64,000 bases of DNA from Amyloporia xantha (GCA_036971615.1 JAYKKR010000001.1:1302001-1366000), one strand, 5' to 3'; counted from the stretch's first letter, positions 34,928-45,379 are shown. The notes: generated by a model from the sequence alone, not told the origin. Program-made: numbers and translations.

Positions 34928-36751
34928 TCAGGTCGAAGGTATGTCAGCCGCAATCGAAGATTTCGAAGCTGCATCGGAGTGCTTTTCTCGAAGCGCAGGC
35001 GAGATCGACAGGAGCTCTTCGCGAGAAATCGAAATGATGGGGGATTTCATTGACCGAACGAAGACTTCTTCCGCAAGACGAGGCTGATAGACCGGAGTGA
35101 CTGTCTTGTACGTCGAACCTTTTCCTTTTTCGTACGAAGGCTTCGAAGCGAAATTGCGAACGGCTGGCGGAGCGTAGGGAACCTTGGTAGCCTGAACGAA
35201 GGACGGAGCCGGCGTGGGCTGACTGTTCGAAGCGTAGCTCGAAGGCGAGTGGACTGTGTAGGAGGTCGGCGAAGAACGAACGAGGTAGGGAGACGAAATC
35301 GAAGGGAAAATCGAAGCGCGGGTCGTAGTCGTAGTCGTAGTTCTCGAGGTCGTAGGGACGGTTGCGGGCGAAGTCGAAGAGTCGAAGCGGAATATCGAAG
35401 GTGAAGGCGTGGGTACTCGAACTGTCGAAGCGATATTCGGAGGTGTCGAAGGCATTGAAGGCACAATCGAAGTCGTAGGCATGGTAGATTTGCGCTGTAG
35501 CAGCTCGACTCGATGCGGGGCCTGCTGAACCTTTCGAAGCTGATGCAATTCTCGTTCGAGGGCGTCAATGCGTGCAGCGGTGTTGAGCTTGTAATTCGAA
35601 GGATTGTCGTACAATCGCTGTGCTGGAGTCTGCGTCGAAGAGTGCTGTCTGTGCCATTCGAGGGTGCGATCGCGAATCGTAAAGCCGGGGGTCGATCGAG
35701 GGACGAAGCTACCTGTCGGAAGTACTATCTTGCCGTCGCTGTTGCGCTTGCATAACCCTGCTGCGATGTCTGCTGTGACCTGTGAACAAATACTAATCCA
35801 ACAATTCTCTTTTCCGCAATAATGGCAAAACTGCTTTGGCTGTACTGGTTCGATGCTCGTAGTGTAGATCGAAGCTGTCGAAGGCGCTGGGAGAGTCGTA
35901 GAATTCTTCGAAGGGTCTTGCGCCATAGATGCAATTGTCGAAGGGATCGAAGGGATCGAAGGGAGCGCACTGCCTGTCGAAGTATTCGTCGAAGGAGTCG
36001 AAGGAAGCGCAGGGACTGTCGAATGATTCGAAGCCGTAGGTGCTGTAATCGAGGCGGAGGGCGTAATTGAAGTACCATGTAGAAGGAATTTCGCTGCATC
36101 GAAGATTGCGTCGAAGGTGTATGGCTCATCGGGCAAGTGATCGGGATGCTTGATTTCGAGACGAGAGCGGATTCGAGCGAGGAATGCGGACTGGAAACCT
36201 TTGACGAAGATGTGGGACTGCTCGATAGACGATAGACGGCCTTTTGTAACGAGGGACTTCGAAACGACGAGGAACTCGCGATAGTAGCTGGCTAGGTCTG
36301 CGAGGTTGTGAACTCCGATGCGAGCCCGTTCTCCAACGAGCTGCTCGAGATCTGCTAGAGACCAATGGCTGGATTCGGAACCGGGGTAGAGCGACCGGAC
36401 GTCTTTTTCAAAATCGTCGAACGAAATCGAGGCATTGTCGAAGCTATCGAGGATCTCCCATAACTCGGAGACATCAAGGGACGTATAACGAACTGCCCAT
36501 TTCTTCTTGTCTGCATCGCGGGTGACTTGACAGCGTACGAAGAGCGTCTCGAGGTCCTGAAAATAACGTCGCAGGGAACGAACGTCCGTAGGATCGAAAG
36601 TCGGAGCTGTTTTATGTCCTCGAAGTGGCATAAACTCTGGCATAGCGGGAGCTGAGCGTACTGGACTTCGCAAAGGATGCGTACTCGAAGAGCGTCTAGT
36701 GGAATTAGCTGGACTGGGGATCTGGGATGGCTGAATCGAAGTGTGGCTCAT
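34928..36751 (-). CDS. Retrotransposon Gag protein
   Basis: 607-codon ORF, ATG at 36751 (MSHTSIQPSQIPSP). The capsid-like region (~residues 50-230) has FDPTDVRSLRRYFQDLETLF, KKKWAVRYTSLDVSELWEIL and SLYPGSESSHWSLADLEQLV, typical of fungal Ty3/gypsy-like Gag. Ser/Thr/Pro-rich linkers built from repeated codons follow. Then comes a zinc-knuckle-like CHYCGKENCWISIC (~residue 315), which lacks the usual His spacing, and a conserved block FVPRSTPGFTIRDRTLEWHRQH. A second low-complexity tail runs to 34928. There is no Pol downstream before the LTR. Gag packages element RNA into virus-like particles. Confidence 0.82.
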   Translation of the reverse strand: MSHTSIQPSQIPSPANSTRRSSSTHPLRSPVRSAPAMPEFMPLRGHKTAPTFDPTDVRSLRRYFQDLETLFVRCQVTRDADKKKWAVRYTSLDVSELWEILDSFDNASISFDDFEKDVRSLYPGSESSHWSLADLEQLVGERARIGVHNLADLASYYREFLVVSKSLVTKGRLSSIEQSHIFVKGFQSAFLARIRSRLEIKHPDHLPDEPYTFDAIFDAAKFLLHGTSITPSASITAPTASNHSTVPALPSTPSTNTSTGSALPSIPSIPSTIASMAQDPSKNSTTLPAPSTASIYTTSIEPVQPKQFCHYCGKENCWISICSQVTADIAAGLCKRNSDGKIVLPTGSFVPRSTPGFTIRDRTLEWHRQHSSTQTPAQRLYDNPSNYKLNTAARIDALERELHQLRKVQQAPHRVELLQRKSTMPTTSIVPSMPSTPPNIASTVRVPTPSPSIFRFDSSTSPATVPTTSRTTTTTTTRASIFPSISSPYLVRSSPTSYTVHSPSSYASNSQPTPAPSFVQATKVPYAPPAVRNFASKPSYEKGKGSTYKTVTPVYQPRLAEEVFVRSMKSPIISISREELLSISPALREKHSDAASKSSIAADIPST

Positions 36752-37012
36752 GTTGAAAACTTCGAAGGGAATCGTAGTGGATGTCGAAGGCTATCGTCGA
36801 ATCGAAGGGAAGTCGAAGGGAAGGTCCTGTAGTCGAAGCAAAGTCGAAGGGAACGACGTAAAACCGAAGGTACTTCGAAGGTAAAGCCGTAGTGCTGCTC
36901 GAGATCGAAGGCGACACTGTGGACGTGGATGTCGCAATATAGAGCACAGTGGATGCCGACTGTTGGCAGACGTGTTCGGAAACCCAAAAGCAGCGAATTC
37001 TTGCCTGTAACC

Positions 37013-37029
37013 CCTCGCGGTGGGCTCCA
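37013..37029 (-). other. Primer-binding site
   Basis: Four bases inside the 5' LTR the minus strand reads TGGAGCCCACCGCGAGG. It starts with TGG as needed to pair with a tRNA CCA end. Its complement could form a 7-nt acceptor strand plus a T-stem strand; I could not name the tRNA. Confidence 0.55.
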
Positions 37030-37033
37030 GAAA

Positions 37034-37916
37034 TGATACGACCTACGAAACCCTAACCCCTGCACAAGGTGCGAACAAAAGGGCAATGGAATCGTAATAG
37101 GAATGGTCTATGTGTGAGGGAGTTAGCAGCAAGGTGTCCTGCGTTTCGGCGAATGCGAAGCAACGTCTCGAAGGCGTACGGGGAATACTAGAAGGGCTCG
37201 AAGTATGTCGAAGAAGGGTCGAAAGGTCTCGAAGGATCGTGGTGTCAGAGCGCAGTCGGAATATCGAAGAATCGAAGGAAATCGGAGTAAATATCGAAGC
37301 GAGTCGTAGAAGAATCGAAGCGAAGCGTAGGCGTAGTCGTAGTAGAATCGAAGCGTAGTCGAACGATAGAGCGTAATCGAGGCTCTAGAGAGGAACTGAG
37401 GCGAACTCGACTTAAGAGCTCTGAACTGAGGGGGAAACTGGTGGAATATAACATATTGAAAGAGATAGCTAAGACAGGATTTTATACTACTACTCAGAAC
37501 GATCTACTACTAATTGGGAGTGGCACACTAGTACGAGTGGCTTGCATTGTCTAATGACGTTACTGATTTCTATATTAGGCTCGAAGATCGAATGGCCGAG
37601 AGACTCGGAGTGGCACGAAGCGATACATGCGTTCTCCTGCTGCTCTATTGTTCGCTCGAAATGGCTAGGCTTCTTCGAAGGAACGTCTCGAAACATCGAA
37701 GCGTCGGAGCATCGCGTCGAAGCATCGTAGGAACATCGAAGGTATCGGAGATCGAGTCGAAGAGTCGAAATGATCGGAGATGATCGAAGCTGATCGAAGC
37801 AATCGGAGTATGATCGTTGAGCGTCGAAGGTGATCGAGTGAGTCGAGTGTCGAATCGAAGAGGTAGAGCTGGCGTAGTGAGCCGTTTCTGAGCACAGACG
37901 GATCAAGTACCTATCA
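37034..37916 (-). repeat. 5' LTR (right copy)
   Basis: 883-bp direct copy of 33693-34575 at a constant offset of 3341 bp. Should contain the element promoter. Confidence 0.9.
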
Positions 37917-38484
37917 GCGGGCGAGAGGCGAAGTCCACTAAAGTCCCTCGGGCGATTCGGTCCAAGGACTCCAAATCTCCCTCATAATTATTCAATGTCA
38001 CTTCGAGTGTATTTACTGTCATCGCTGACAGTGTTGCAAGCTGAAGATTGAAAGGGCTACGGCTCACACTGAGAGATGACGTAAGTACTCCACAGCATCC
38101 CATAGTATGAGCTATTCTATGTTTCGAAGACTACGTCCAAGTTCGTCGGTTTGTTCAATAGTTAGAAGGTTTTCAGTTATCTAGCGACCTACGCCTGCTT
38201 CGTGGCCACATAAATTCTTCTAAAGTGTCGCTTTGCAAAAATACCTGATTCCATGGAAATATTTATTTAATCGTACGTGTTGATCATTTCTCTTGAAGTA
38301 AAGGAAGTAAAGGACTTGGACTTTGCGTGCTGCGAGAGCGGTACATCACGACTACACTTGCACACTTGCGCAATGGCAGTCACTGCAGAGCTTGAAAAGC
38401 CGTGCGAAGTTACTACAATGTGATAGTCGAGGAAGATAAAGATGCGGAGTATCTCCATTCTGATAGCATGTCGCTGGTAACTAA
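37917..38484. other. Spacer between LTR element and composite inverted-repeat structure
   Basis: 568 bp, AT-rich after 38100, with only short ORFs. No feature recognised. Confidence 0.3.
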
Positions 38485-38504
38485 CAGCCAACGAAAAAAC
38501 GATA

Positions 38505-38908
38505 TGGTGCGCGTCACTTAGCCACCACTACTTTTGTACAGTGTAAATAGCGCTCACAGGAAACAAGTTTTAGGAAATCTACTTTGATAGAAATGATTGT
38601 TTTCAGCATAGGAAACGATCTGCCAGACGGATTGTCTCGATTCTCAAAATTGAAGGAGTTATTTATTTTTACGAGCCTAAATTTGGCCGTTAACCATATA
38701 TAGAAAGTAAGCGCCCACTTGACTGTCACAAATCAGGTGCTAAAAGACACTAGAAATGATTGAAAATGGTACTTTTCGTATCACAAAACCCAGTTGTATC
38801 CGGCCTACGGCCGTTTGACTCAGCTATACATGTTAAAGTGGGGTCCGGGTTTTGGTTCAAGGATTTGGCCGCTGTACAAAAGTAGTGGTGACTAAGTGAC
38901 GCGCACCA
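38505..38908. mobile_element. 404-bp MITE with ~38-bp terminal inverted repeats and TA duplication
   Basis: The ends TGGTGCGCGTCACTTAG and CTAAGTGACGCGCACCA open inverted repeats that extend through ccactacttttgtacag with one mismatch. TA lies on both sides (38503-38504, 38909-38910). Removing the element plus one TA recreates exactly the sequence seen at the other inverted end (47050-47076). This empty site proves the insertion and its TA target. No ORF of note inside; Tc1/mariner-type mobilisation is inferred from the TA. Confidence 0.85.
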
Positions 38909-39131
38909 TAGACGTTTTGCCCTTCGTCAAATGATGTCTCTCAGCCACACGGCAGCTAGGCCTTTTAGGGCAGGAGGGCGGCCGACGAGGTGAGGGTATG
39001 ACGCACTCGATACCTCAGACGGTAAGCCCGAGGCCCTCGGAGCAAATTCTGTCCGTTTCCGTCACGTGATGTCTGCTCGGCCACTGAGCATTGTGGCTCA
39101 TTGTGAGAACGTCCTGTCCGCTGGGAGATTT

Positions 39132-39155
39132 GTTCACGGAACATGTTCCGTGAAC
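39132..39155. repeat. 24-bp perfect palindrome
   Basis: GTTCACGGAACA at 39132-39143 is followed directly by its own reverse complement. The half-site ACATGTTCC is repeated once more just downstream (39154-39162). It lies inside the left arm of the composite element; a transposase or regulator binding site is possible. Confidence 0.55.
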
Positions 39156-39622
39156 ATGTTCCGGGAACCGTGCCTGGTGATGTGACAAGTGTGACTATAG
39201 GGGATGGGCCACAGAGTCGCTTTGACCGTCAGGCGTCTCAGTGCGGAGGGCCACAGCGGCCCCTGACCATCACCCGTACATCCTATCGTGGACGCCCCCG
39301 GCGGATAGCTAGAACGCGGACACTGCGGCTGCTGGCAGCCACAGGCTGAGAGATGGGAATATTAATGTTTGATTGAAACTTAGTTCAATATTGATAATAT
39401 TGTAGTAGCCTGGGTAAATGCCATCATGCTCAGTGCCCGCCCGACCGTCATGGTCTACGTCTAGCAGTAACCCAGAAACGCTGGACCGTTAACCTAACAG
39501 AATCAGTGGTGCCGCTGCCCGACGCTCAGGAGACCGCGCGAGCGCTTAAGCTTCAGTGTGGCCGGCGTGACGGTGTGTCACTAAGGCGCCGATACGTGAC
39601 GTCCCGCGTTCCGGTGCCCTGT

Positions 39623-39768
39623 TGAGCGTCTCTAGGGAGAAGCGAGGTACGAGCGGATCTTAGAGTTATGTCTGTGCACACGCGGTGGCGAGCGCCTAAG
39701 CTTTCTCCTCTCGCCACCTCACCTGCTAACACTGAGACACCTGGCCTGAGACGTTTCATTCTGAAAAA
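39623..39768 (+). repeat. Repeat A1
   Basis: 146 bp repeated as A2 at 45234-45379. Contains a hairpin with arms GGTGGCGAG (39684-39692) and CTCGCCACC (39710-39718). Confidence 0.85.
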
Positions 39769-39844
39769 ATAATCTCTTTTCGTCTACACACTCTCAATTT
39801 AAAAGTCTTACTATCTAAAAGTCTCTCTTTAAATTCCTCAAATA

Positions 39845-41705
39845 ATGGCGGAGATCCCAGCCCGTCTGGCGTCAGATCCCGCACTGGACGTTTGCCCCGA
39901 CTACGACCGTCCAGCCTTTCAGAACATCAGGACAGTACTTATAGCCTCCGGCCTTTCCGAGGAAGAAGCTGTAGCATCTTTGAAAAACGCTTGGAACGCA
40001 CATCAAGCAGAGCGCCTGCTCGCATGGACAGCTCAGCAGCAGCACGACCGCGAAATCGCAGACGCAGCAGAAGAACATCGTTTAGCGGGGTTAGCAGAAC
40101 AAGTGGCGGCAGCAGCGAAGGAAGCCGACGCAGAGCGCAGAGCAGCGGAGAAGAAACGACCCAAGCTCTCCATCCTCAACAACGACCTTGCCCCGCCCGA
40201 CGTCATCGATGCCAAGACCCCAGCCTACGCAATCAACAAACTCAAGAACTTCGAATTCGTCGAGCTATGGTACTTCACCCCAGAAGGTTGCGCGGACGCT
40301 TCAAACAACCAGCGCACAACGGCAGAGGAGTCCTTTGGTATCGCGCGTGTTGACGATGTGCTGACCTTTAAGCCTTTGGCAGCCCACAAAGCATCCCGAA
40401 ACGTCGTCAAAGATCGTGACCTGCTGTGGGAGCAAGTCCAAACAGGTTTTCCGGCAATGCTCACAGAAATCCGCGCTCTCTCACAATGGCCCGTATCGTA
40501 CTACGACGCACTCAACACTTTCTTCTACACTTTAGTAATGCACCCTTTCCACCGGAGAAGTCACGGCGTAGCGGCGGTACTCTTGTACCAAGAGCGTGTA
40601 CGTCGGCTCTGGCACGACTCACTCTTAGCATCGGCGGAAGACCAAGAAGTTTTCAATATCGGGAGAATGAACATTTTGACGATGCAGAATTGTCTGCAGG
40701 AAGTAGTGCACGCGGCGCAGATGGCGGCCATCAATAAGGTTCGTCTGTCGTCCAGTCCCATTGGCAGATCCCAGGCTAACTCCCGTAACCCTTCTTCCCA
40801 CCTCGTCACCACCTTCCCCTCTCCCCCAATCCGTCTTTTCCCCTCGCGTGTAACCTCTGCGGCGTGCAACCGGGCGTGTGCCGGCGTGGCATCTAATCAC
40901 CCCGCGTTGAATCTTCGAACCTCACACTTCTGCGGGCCGGCGTGGCTTTATGCGTATCTCCATCGCGATGCCGGTCGGCGTGACCTGGGCTCCCCCTGCG
41001 TATCCTCTCTTCCCCCCCTTTTTTCCTCTCTCTATCTTTTGCGATCGGCATAATTGCCGTTTCTCCGTCGTAACTACTTGCGCGATTGGATCGGCGTGGT
41101 CCTCTACCCCCCCCCGCATACATAATATAAAAAAAAAAAAAAAAATACCACTGTTCCCTCTCGTCCATAATGCACGATCCTATTGCTTTGATACGATCGA
41201 ATCTTAGATGGATGGTATATCAAACCACCATCTGGAAGGGCCCAGAGGGCGTCGGACCTCATCAATGATGGTCAACCCCCATCAGAACCGACGCTCAGCA
41301 TCCCCGCCGAGGCGAGGCCGAGGAGACCAGGCTCGCGCCGGACCCTCTAAGGTAAAGCGAGAGGACTATCAGTACAGCGCGGCGAAAGGCTCCGGGTCGC
41401 GAGACAAAGAGGGGTTTTTTCCCCACGGCGCAGGCTCCACTGGCCGCATGGTCTGCGCAATATGCCTCGGCCGCCACGCCCGCGAAGAGATTGCGAAATG
41501 CAGATCACGAACCTTTTGGAATGGAGGAGTCGCCCGATGCCAACGAAATCGCTCCGGAAAGATCGTCAATCAAGACAATACGATCTTGTGCCTCGACTGG
41601 CAACGCCCCGCAGGGTGCGGCGCCTCCACCCACATTCACGAGTGCTCCGGCTGCGGAAGCCGCAGCCACGGCGCTCACCGATGCCATCTCGCAGAGGCGG
41701 CGTAA
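39845..41705 (+). CDS. Gag-like protein with zinc knuckles (two ORFs, possibly spliced)
   Basis: The first ORF starts at 39845 (MAEIPARLASD). It carries an Ala/Glu-rich coiled coil (~residues 55-105) and a capsid-like domain with KLKNFEFVELWYFTPEGC, YYDALNTFFYTLVMHP and YQERVRRLWHDS, typical of basidiomycete DIRS-type Gag. A GT at 40739 and AG before 41208 would join it in phase to the second ORF (41208-41705). That ORF has CAICLGRHAREEIAKC and a classic CX2CX4HX4C knuckle, CSGCGSRSHGAHRC. Without splicing, the first ORF runs on to 41053 through low-quality sequence. The 469-nt gap contains a 17-nt A run. The 3' end overlaps the RT ORF in another frame. Confidence 0.68.
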
Positions 41706-43656
41706 GCCCCTCACGCCATACAACGCGATCGCATGGGAACAGGCCATATCGATCGCTGGCCTCAATGCCCGGTACCCGGGCCTCGTGCACTCCCTCAAGC
41801 ACGGTTTCCATGTGGGGATCCCACCGATATCAGTCACCCACGCTCCTCCCAATCACCCGTCCCTCATCGCCCATCGCGCCGATTTCGAGCGCATTATTCA
41901 ACACGAAATTCAGCGCGGTAGATATCTGGGTCCTACGTCCCGAGCAACCATCGAATCTTGCCTGGGTCCGTTCCAAACCTCTCCCTTGTCCTTGGTCCCG
42001 AAACCCCACAAGCCCAACGCCTTTCGACCCGTACAGAATTTTTCTTTTCCTTACAATCCATCTCCTCACTATACATCCATTAATTACTCTATCACATCCA
42101 GTAACTACCCGTGCACCTGGGGCACGTTCTCAGCCTTCGCGTTGCTCTGTCACCGACTCCCCCCCGGATCCCAAGGCGCGGTGCGAGACGTTGCGGAAGC
42201 ATATCGCACGATACCCTTGGACCCATCTCAGTGGCCCGGGGCAGTGTTACGGTATTCGAACGGTGACGAATTCATCATCGATTCAAATGCCGCCTTCGGC
42301 GTGGCCTCGAACGGAGGAGTCTACGGGCATGTGGCCGACGCAGGCGCGGATATTATGCGATCCGAAGGCATCGGTCCCATCGCAAAGTGGGTGGACGACC
42401 ATACCTTCCTCCGTATCCACCTCCATCACCTCGACGACTACAACCAGCGACGAGAGTTGTGGCGCCAACAGATCGAACGACACGGCGGGCAGCATCACGA
42501 GCGTGGTCGGATTTGGTTCGGGGGGGACACCTTGCCCGATGGGCGCGTGGACGAATTCGTCGAGGACATGGTATTTCCGCTGCGCAATCTCTCCCTTTCG
42601 TCTCCCAGATCCCCCGAAGACTTACTATTCACATATAACTTCGCTGACATTAACACTCTCTCGTCCAGGCTGGGCATTCCTTGGCAGGAAGAAAAAGACC
42701 ACCAATTCAGCCATGAGTTCCCATTCACTGGATTCTCTTGGAACCTTGATACGAAGACTGTCGCGATCCCGCATCTTAAGGCTGCAAAGTACCTGCGCGC
42801 CATCGAAGATTGGCGCAAGACTCGAACGCATACGTTGGAAGACGTCCAGAAATTATATGGCAAACTTCTCCATGCGTCCCTGGTGGTCCCTGCAGGCCGC
42901 GCGTACCTCACGAACCTGGAGGCAATGTTGGGTATTTTCCATGACAATCCTTTTCTTCCCCGTACACCACCTTCCGGAACCCCCGCTGATCTCCAATGGT
43001 GGGCAAACGTTCTTGCTCAGCCCACCATACATCGACCCATCCCCGGCCCTTGCGAGGTCCTCGACGTCCGCGCTTTCTCTGACGCCAGCTCCGGCGCCGG
43101 CATCGGTATCGTCATCGGAACGCGATGGCGCGCCTGGAAGCTCCTCCCAGGCTGGCAAAGAGATAACCGGGACATCGGATGGGCAGAAGCAGTGGGTTTC
43201 GAACTCCTCGTGCGATGTCTCCTACGTTTCAACTCCCCGCACACTGACATCGTCGTCTTTGGCGATAACAACGGGGTCGTCGAGGGGTGGTGGAACGGGC
43301 GGAGCAGGAACCGTGCCACTAACGACGTCTTCAAGCGCATCCACGCTTTCCTCGAACCCACGGGCTGCCGTATCCACACCAGGTATGTCGAGAGCGCTTC
43401 CAACCCAGCGGACGACCCCTCCCGAGGTCGTTATCCCCCCACTCGCCTCCTATTACCTCCTATCCCAATACCGGCCGAAATTCGACAACTCATCACCGAC
43501 TTTGACGCACCCAGTCCCGCGGGAGAACCTTCTGGCACCTCCACCCTTGCCCCCACCAAGACCCGACCTGCCGCCGCCCAGCGAACAGAGGCCAACCGCA
43601 AGCTCAACTGTTCCCCCGAGAGTTATCTCTGGGAATATTCGTACTGGGACGACTGA
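41491..43656 (+). CDS. Reverse transcriptase-RNase H of the DIRS/Ngaro-like element
   Basis: 721-codon frame. RT blocks in order: FRPVQNFSFPYNPSPHY, then RDVAEAYRTIPLD (motif A, first catalytic Asp), FGVASNGGVYGHVADAGA (motif B) and KWVDDHTFLRI (motif C, VDD rather than YxDD, usual in this group). Then come FTGFSWNLDTKTVAIP and LYGKLLHASLVVPAGR (thumb/connection) and an RNase H with AFSDASSGAGIGI, AEAVGFELLVRCLL and VFGDNNGVVEGWW, ending in a Pro-rich tail. No protease or integrase. It copies element RNA into circular or double-stranded DNA for insertion by the recombinase. It overlaps Gag upstream by ~215 nt and is itself covered by an open second frame. The true start may be internal or reached by frameshifting. 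Confidence 0.85.
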   Translation: MRNADHEPFGMEESPDANEIAPERSSIKTIRSCASTGNAPQGAAPPPTFTSAPAAEAAATALTDAISQRRRKPLTPYNAIAWEQAISIAGLNARYPGLVHSLKHGFHVGIPPISVTHAPPNHPSLIAHRADFERIIQHEIQRGRYLGPTSRATIESCLGPFQTSPLSLVPKPHKPNAFRPVQNFSFPYNPSPHYTSINYSITSSNYPCTWGTFSAFALLCHRLPPGSQGAVRDVAEAYRTIPLDPSQWPGAVLRYSNGDEFIIDSNAAFGVASNGGVYGHVADAGADIMRSEGIGPIAKWVDDHTFLRIHLHHLDDYNQRRELWRQQIERHGGQHHERGRIWFGGDTLPDGRVDEFVEDMVFPLRNLSLSSPRSPEDLLFTYNFADINTLSSRLGIPWQEEKDHQFSHEFPFTGFSWNLDTKTVAIPHLKAAKYLRAIEDWRKTRTHTLEDVQKLYGKLLHASLVVPAGRAYLTNLEAMLGIFHDNPFLPRTPPSGTPADLQWWANVLAQPTIHRPIPGPCEVLDVRAFSDASSGAGIGIVIGTRWRAWKLLPGWQRDNRDIGWAEAVGFELLVRCLLRFNSPHTDIVVFGDNNGVVEGWWNGRSRNRATNDVFKRIHAFLEPTGCRIHTRYVESASNPADDPSRGRYPPTRLLLPPIPIPAEIRQLITDFDAPSPAGEPSGTSTLAPTKTRPAAAQRTEANRKLNCSPESYLWEYSYWDD

Positions 43657-43737
43657 GTCTCGTTTCGACTCTACCTTACCATCCGCAACAGTTTCTTCGA
43701 CCCAACCGCGTCCTTACACCCAAGGCTTAACCCCCAT

Positions 43738-44848
43738 GCCATCCCCGTTACGCCCGCACTGCCTGGCACGAGACCGCCTGCGTTTATGGCGACCGCTTAC
43801 GTCACGTCGTGCGATTGCGGCTGACGGCTCTCCAGTGTCCGTGTCAGACGATGACATCGCACGCATAAACGAGGTAACCGCGTTCGCATGGGCTACGAAG
43901 ACCGCCGAAACGTACGGGTCGGGTCTGCTTGCATACCACGTCATGTGCGATCTGAAGCAAATTCCAGAGCTCGAGCGTGCGCCAGCGAGCTCAATCCTAA
44001 TCCTCAGCTTCATAGCGTGTCTAGCCGGCTCTTATGCGGGAAGCACGGTCAGTAACTACTTCTTCGGAATCCGGGCCTGGCATATCCTACACGGCGTCCC
44101 ATGGCTCATCAACAAGATGGAAACGGAGGCTTTATTGCGCGCGGCGGAAAACGTGGAACCGAAGACCTCCAAGAAGAAAAAGCGACGTCCCTACACCGTA
44201 GATTACATCAGTGTTCTGCGCGAACACCTTGACTTGAACGTCCCCCTCGACGCCGCGGTATGGGCCTGTCTCGTGACAGCCTTCTATTCGGTTGCTAGAG
44301 TGGGTGAACTGACCATTCCGACCTTAACTGCATTTGATCCCGCGATCCACGTCAAGCGATCGGACGTTCGTCAGGTACGAGATCGAAACAACCTCGAGGA
44401 GACCGTTTTCTTCATCCCCAGGACAAAGTCGGCACCTGAAGGAGAAGACATCTTTTGGGCAACTCAGTCCGGCCCATCTGATCCGACCGCAGCCTTCGCG
44501 AATCACCTCCGCGTCAACAATCCACCGCCCGACGCGCCGCTCTTCACGCATTTGGTAAAAGGGAACAGTCGACCTCTAACCAAGCCCGCCTTCCTAGCAC
44601 GCGTCGTGAAAGCTTCCCGCGCGGCAGGTATCGACCCACTTCAGGGGCACGGCATCCGCATCGGGGGCACCCTAGAGTACCTCCTGCGCGGTGTTCCCTT
44701 CGACGTTGTCAAGTCGAAGGGTCGCTGGGCCAGCGAAGCCTTCACCGTCTACCTCCGTAAACACGCACAGGTTATGGCGCCTTACATGCAGGCAGTACCG
44801 GCGACACACGACTCCTTTATTCGTTATACCATGCCTCCGGTACGCTGA
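43738..44848 (+). CDS. Tyrosine recombinase (integrase) of the DIRS/Ngaro-like element
   Basis: C-terminal part of a frame that is open from 41462. I start it at the Met of MPSPLRPHCLARD (43738), after the RT stop. The N-terminal SAM-like domain has INEVTAFAWATKTAETYGSGLLAYH. The catalytic domain shows VTAFYSVARVGEL (Arg of the R-H-R-Y tetrad), GHGIRIGGTLEYLLRG (HxxR), RWASEAF (Trp position) and VYLRKHA (nucleophilic Tyr). All key residues are present, so the enzyme looks intact. It would insert the cDNA without a target duplication, which fits the lack of one around the element. Frame differs from RT by one base. Confidence 0.88.
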
Positions 44849-44930
44849 ATTATGGTGAGTCTTAGCTCCTACTCGTTCGGGGAATCCGCGGTCTCGCGAA
44901 TGCGTCGCTATCCTCCTAATATTTGGGAAT

Positions 44931-45234
44931 CGCTGCTCACCCGGTTCTTTCCCCGTAGCGCGTGGGGCGCTCATCGTGTCGGTCAGCCTGCCGGGCTGTC
45001 GCCCACTCTCGTTCTATCCTTTTGCTTTTGCTGTCCTTACTCTCTATGCTTTCGTTTCCATCTCGAACTGTCGCCACATGTCTTTCTCATCTTATCATAT
45101 CTACGTTGGTTAATCATTTGTAACATTTCAGTATCCTCGCCTGGTAATACACCTGCCTAACTCCGTATCTCCCCTATCTACTCCGATAAGGAGAGTCCTA
45201 TCGTCTCAGCGAGAGTTTTAGCACGTGCACAGAT
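44931..45234 (+). repeat. Repeat B1
   Basis: 304 bp matching B2 at 46621-46924; its last T is the first base of A2. Confidence 0.87.
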
Positions 45235-45379
45235 GAGCGTCTCTAGGGAGAAGCGAGGTACGAGCGGATCTTAGAGTTATGTCTGTGCACACGCGGTGGC
45301 GAGCGCCTAAGCTTTCTCCTCTCGCCACCTCACCTGCTAACACTGAGACACCTGGCCTGAGACGTTTCATTCTGAAAAA
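45234..45379 (+). repeat. Repeat A2
   Basis: 146-bp copy of A1, directly abutting B1 and carrying the same GGTGGCGAG/CTCGCCACC hairpin. Confidence 0.87.

Larger units (their letters stand above)
33693..37916 (-). mobile_element. Non-autonomous LTR retrotransposon (Gag only)
   Basis: A 4224-bp element on the minus strand. Two 883-bp direct repeats begin TGATAG and end GTATCA in element orientation. The insertion is flanked by GCGG on both sides (33689-33692 and 37917-37920), a 4-bp target duplication. A primer-binding site lies just inside the right (5') LTR and a purine tract just inside the left (3') LTR. The interior (34576-37033) has one long Gag ORF and no reverse transcriptase, integrase or protease. 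The LTRs differ at only one position that I could find (34112 versus 37453), which implies a recent insertion. A partner element must supply the enzymes. Confidence 0.88.

Noticed and set aside
41130..41148. 17-nt A run as a retroposon tail
   Set aside because: It lies inside the element between two Gag ORFs, with no target duplication or retroposed sequence upstream; treated as a simple repeat.
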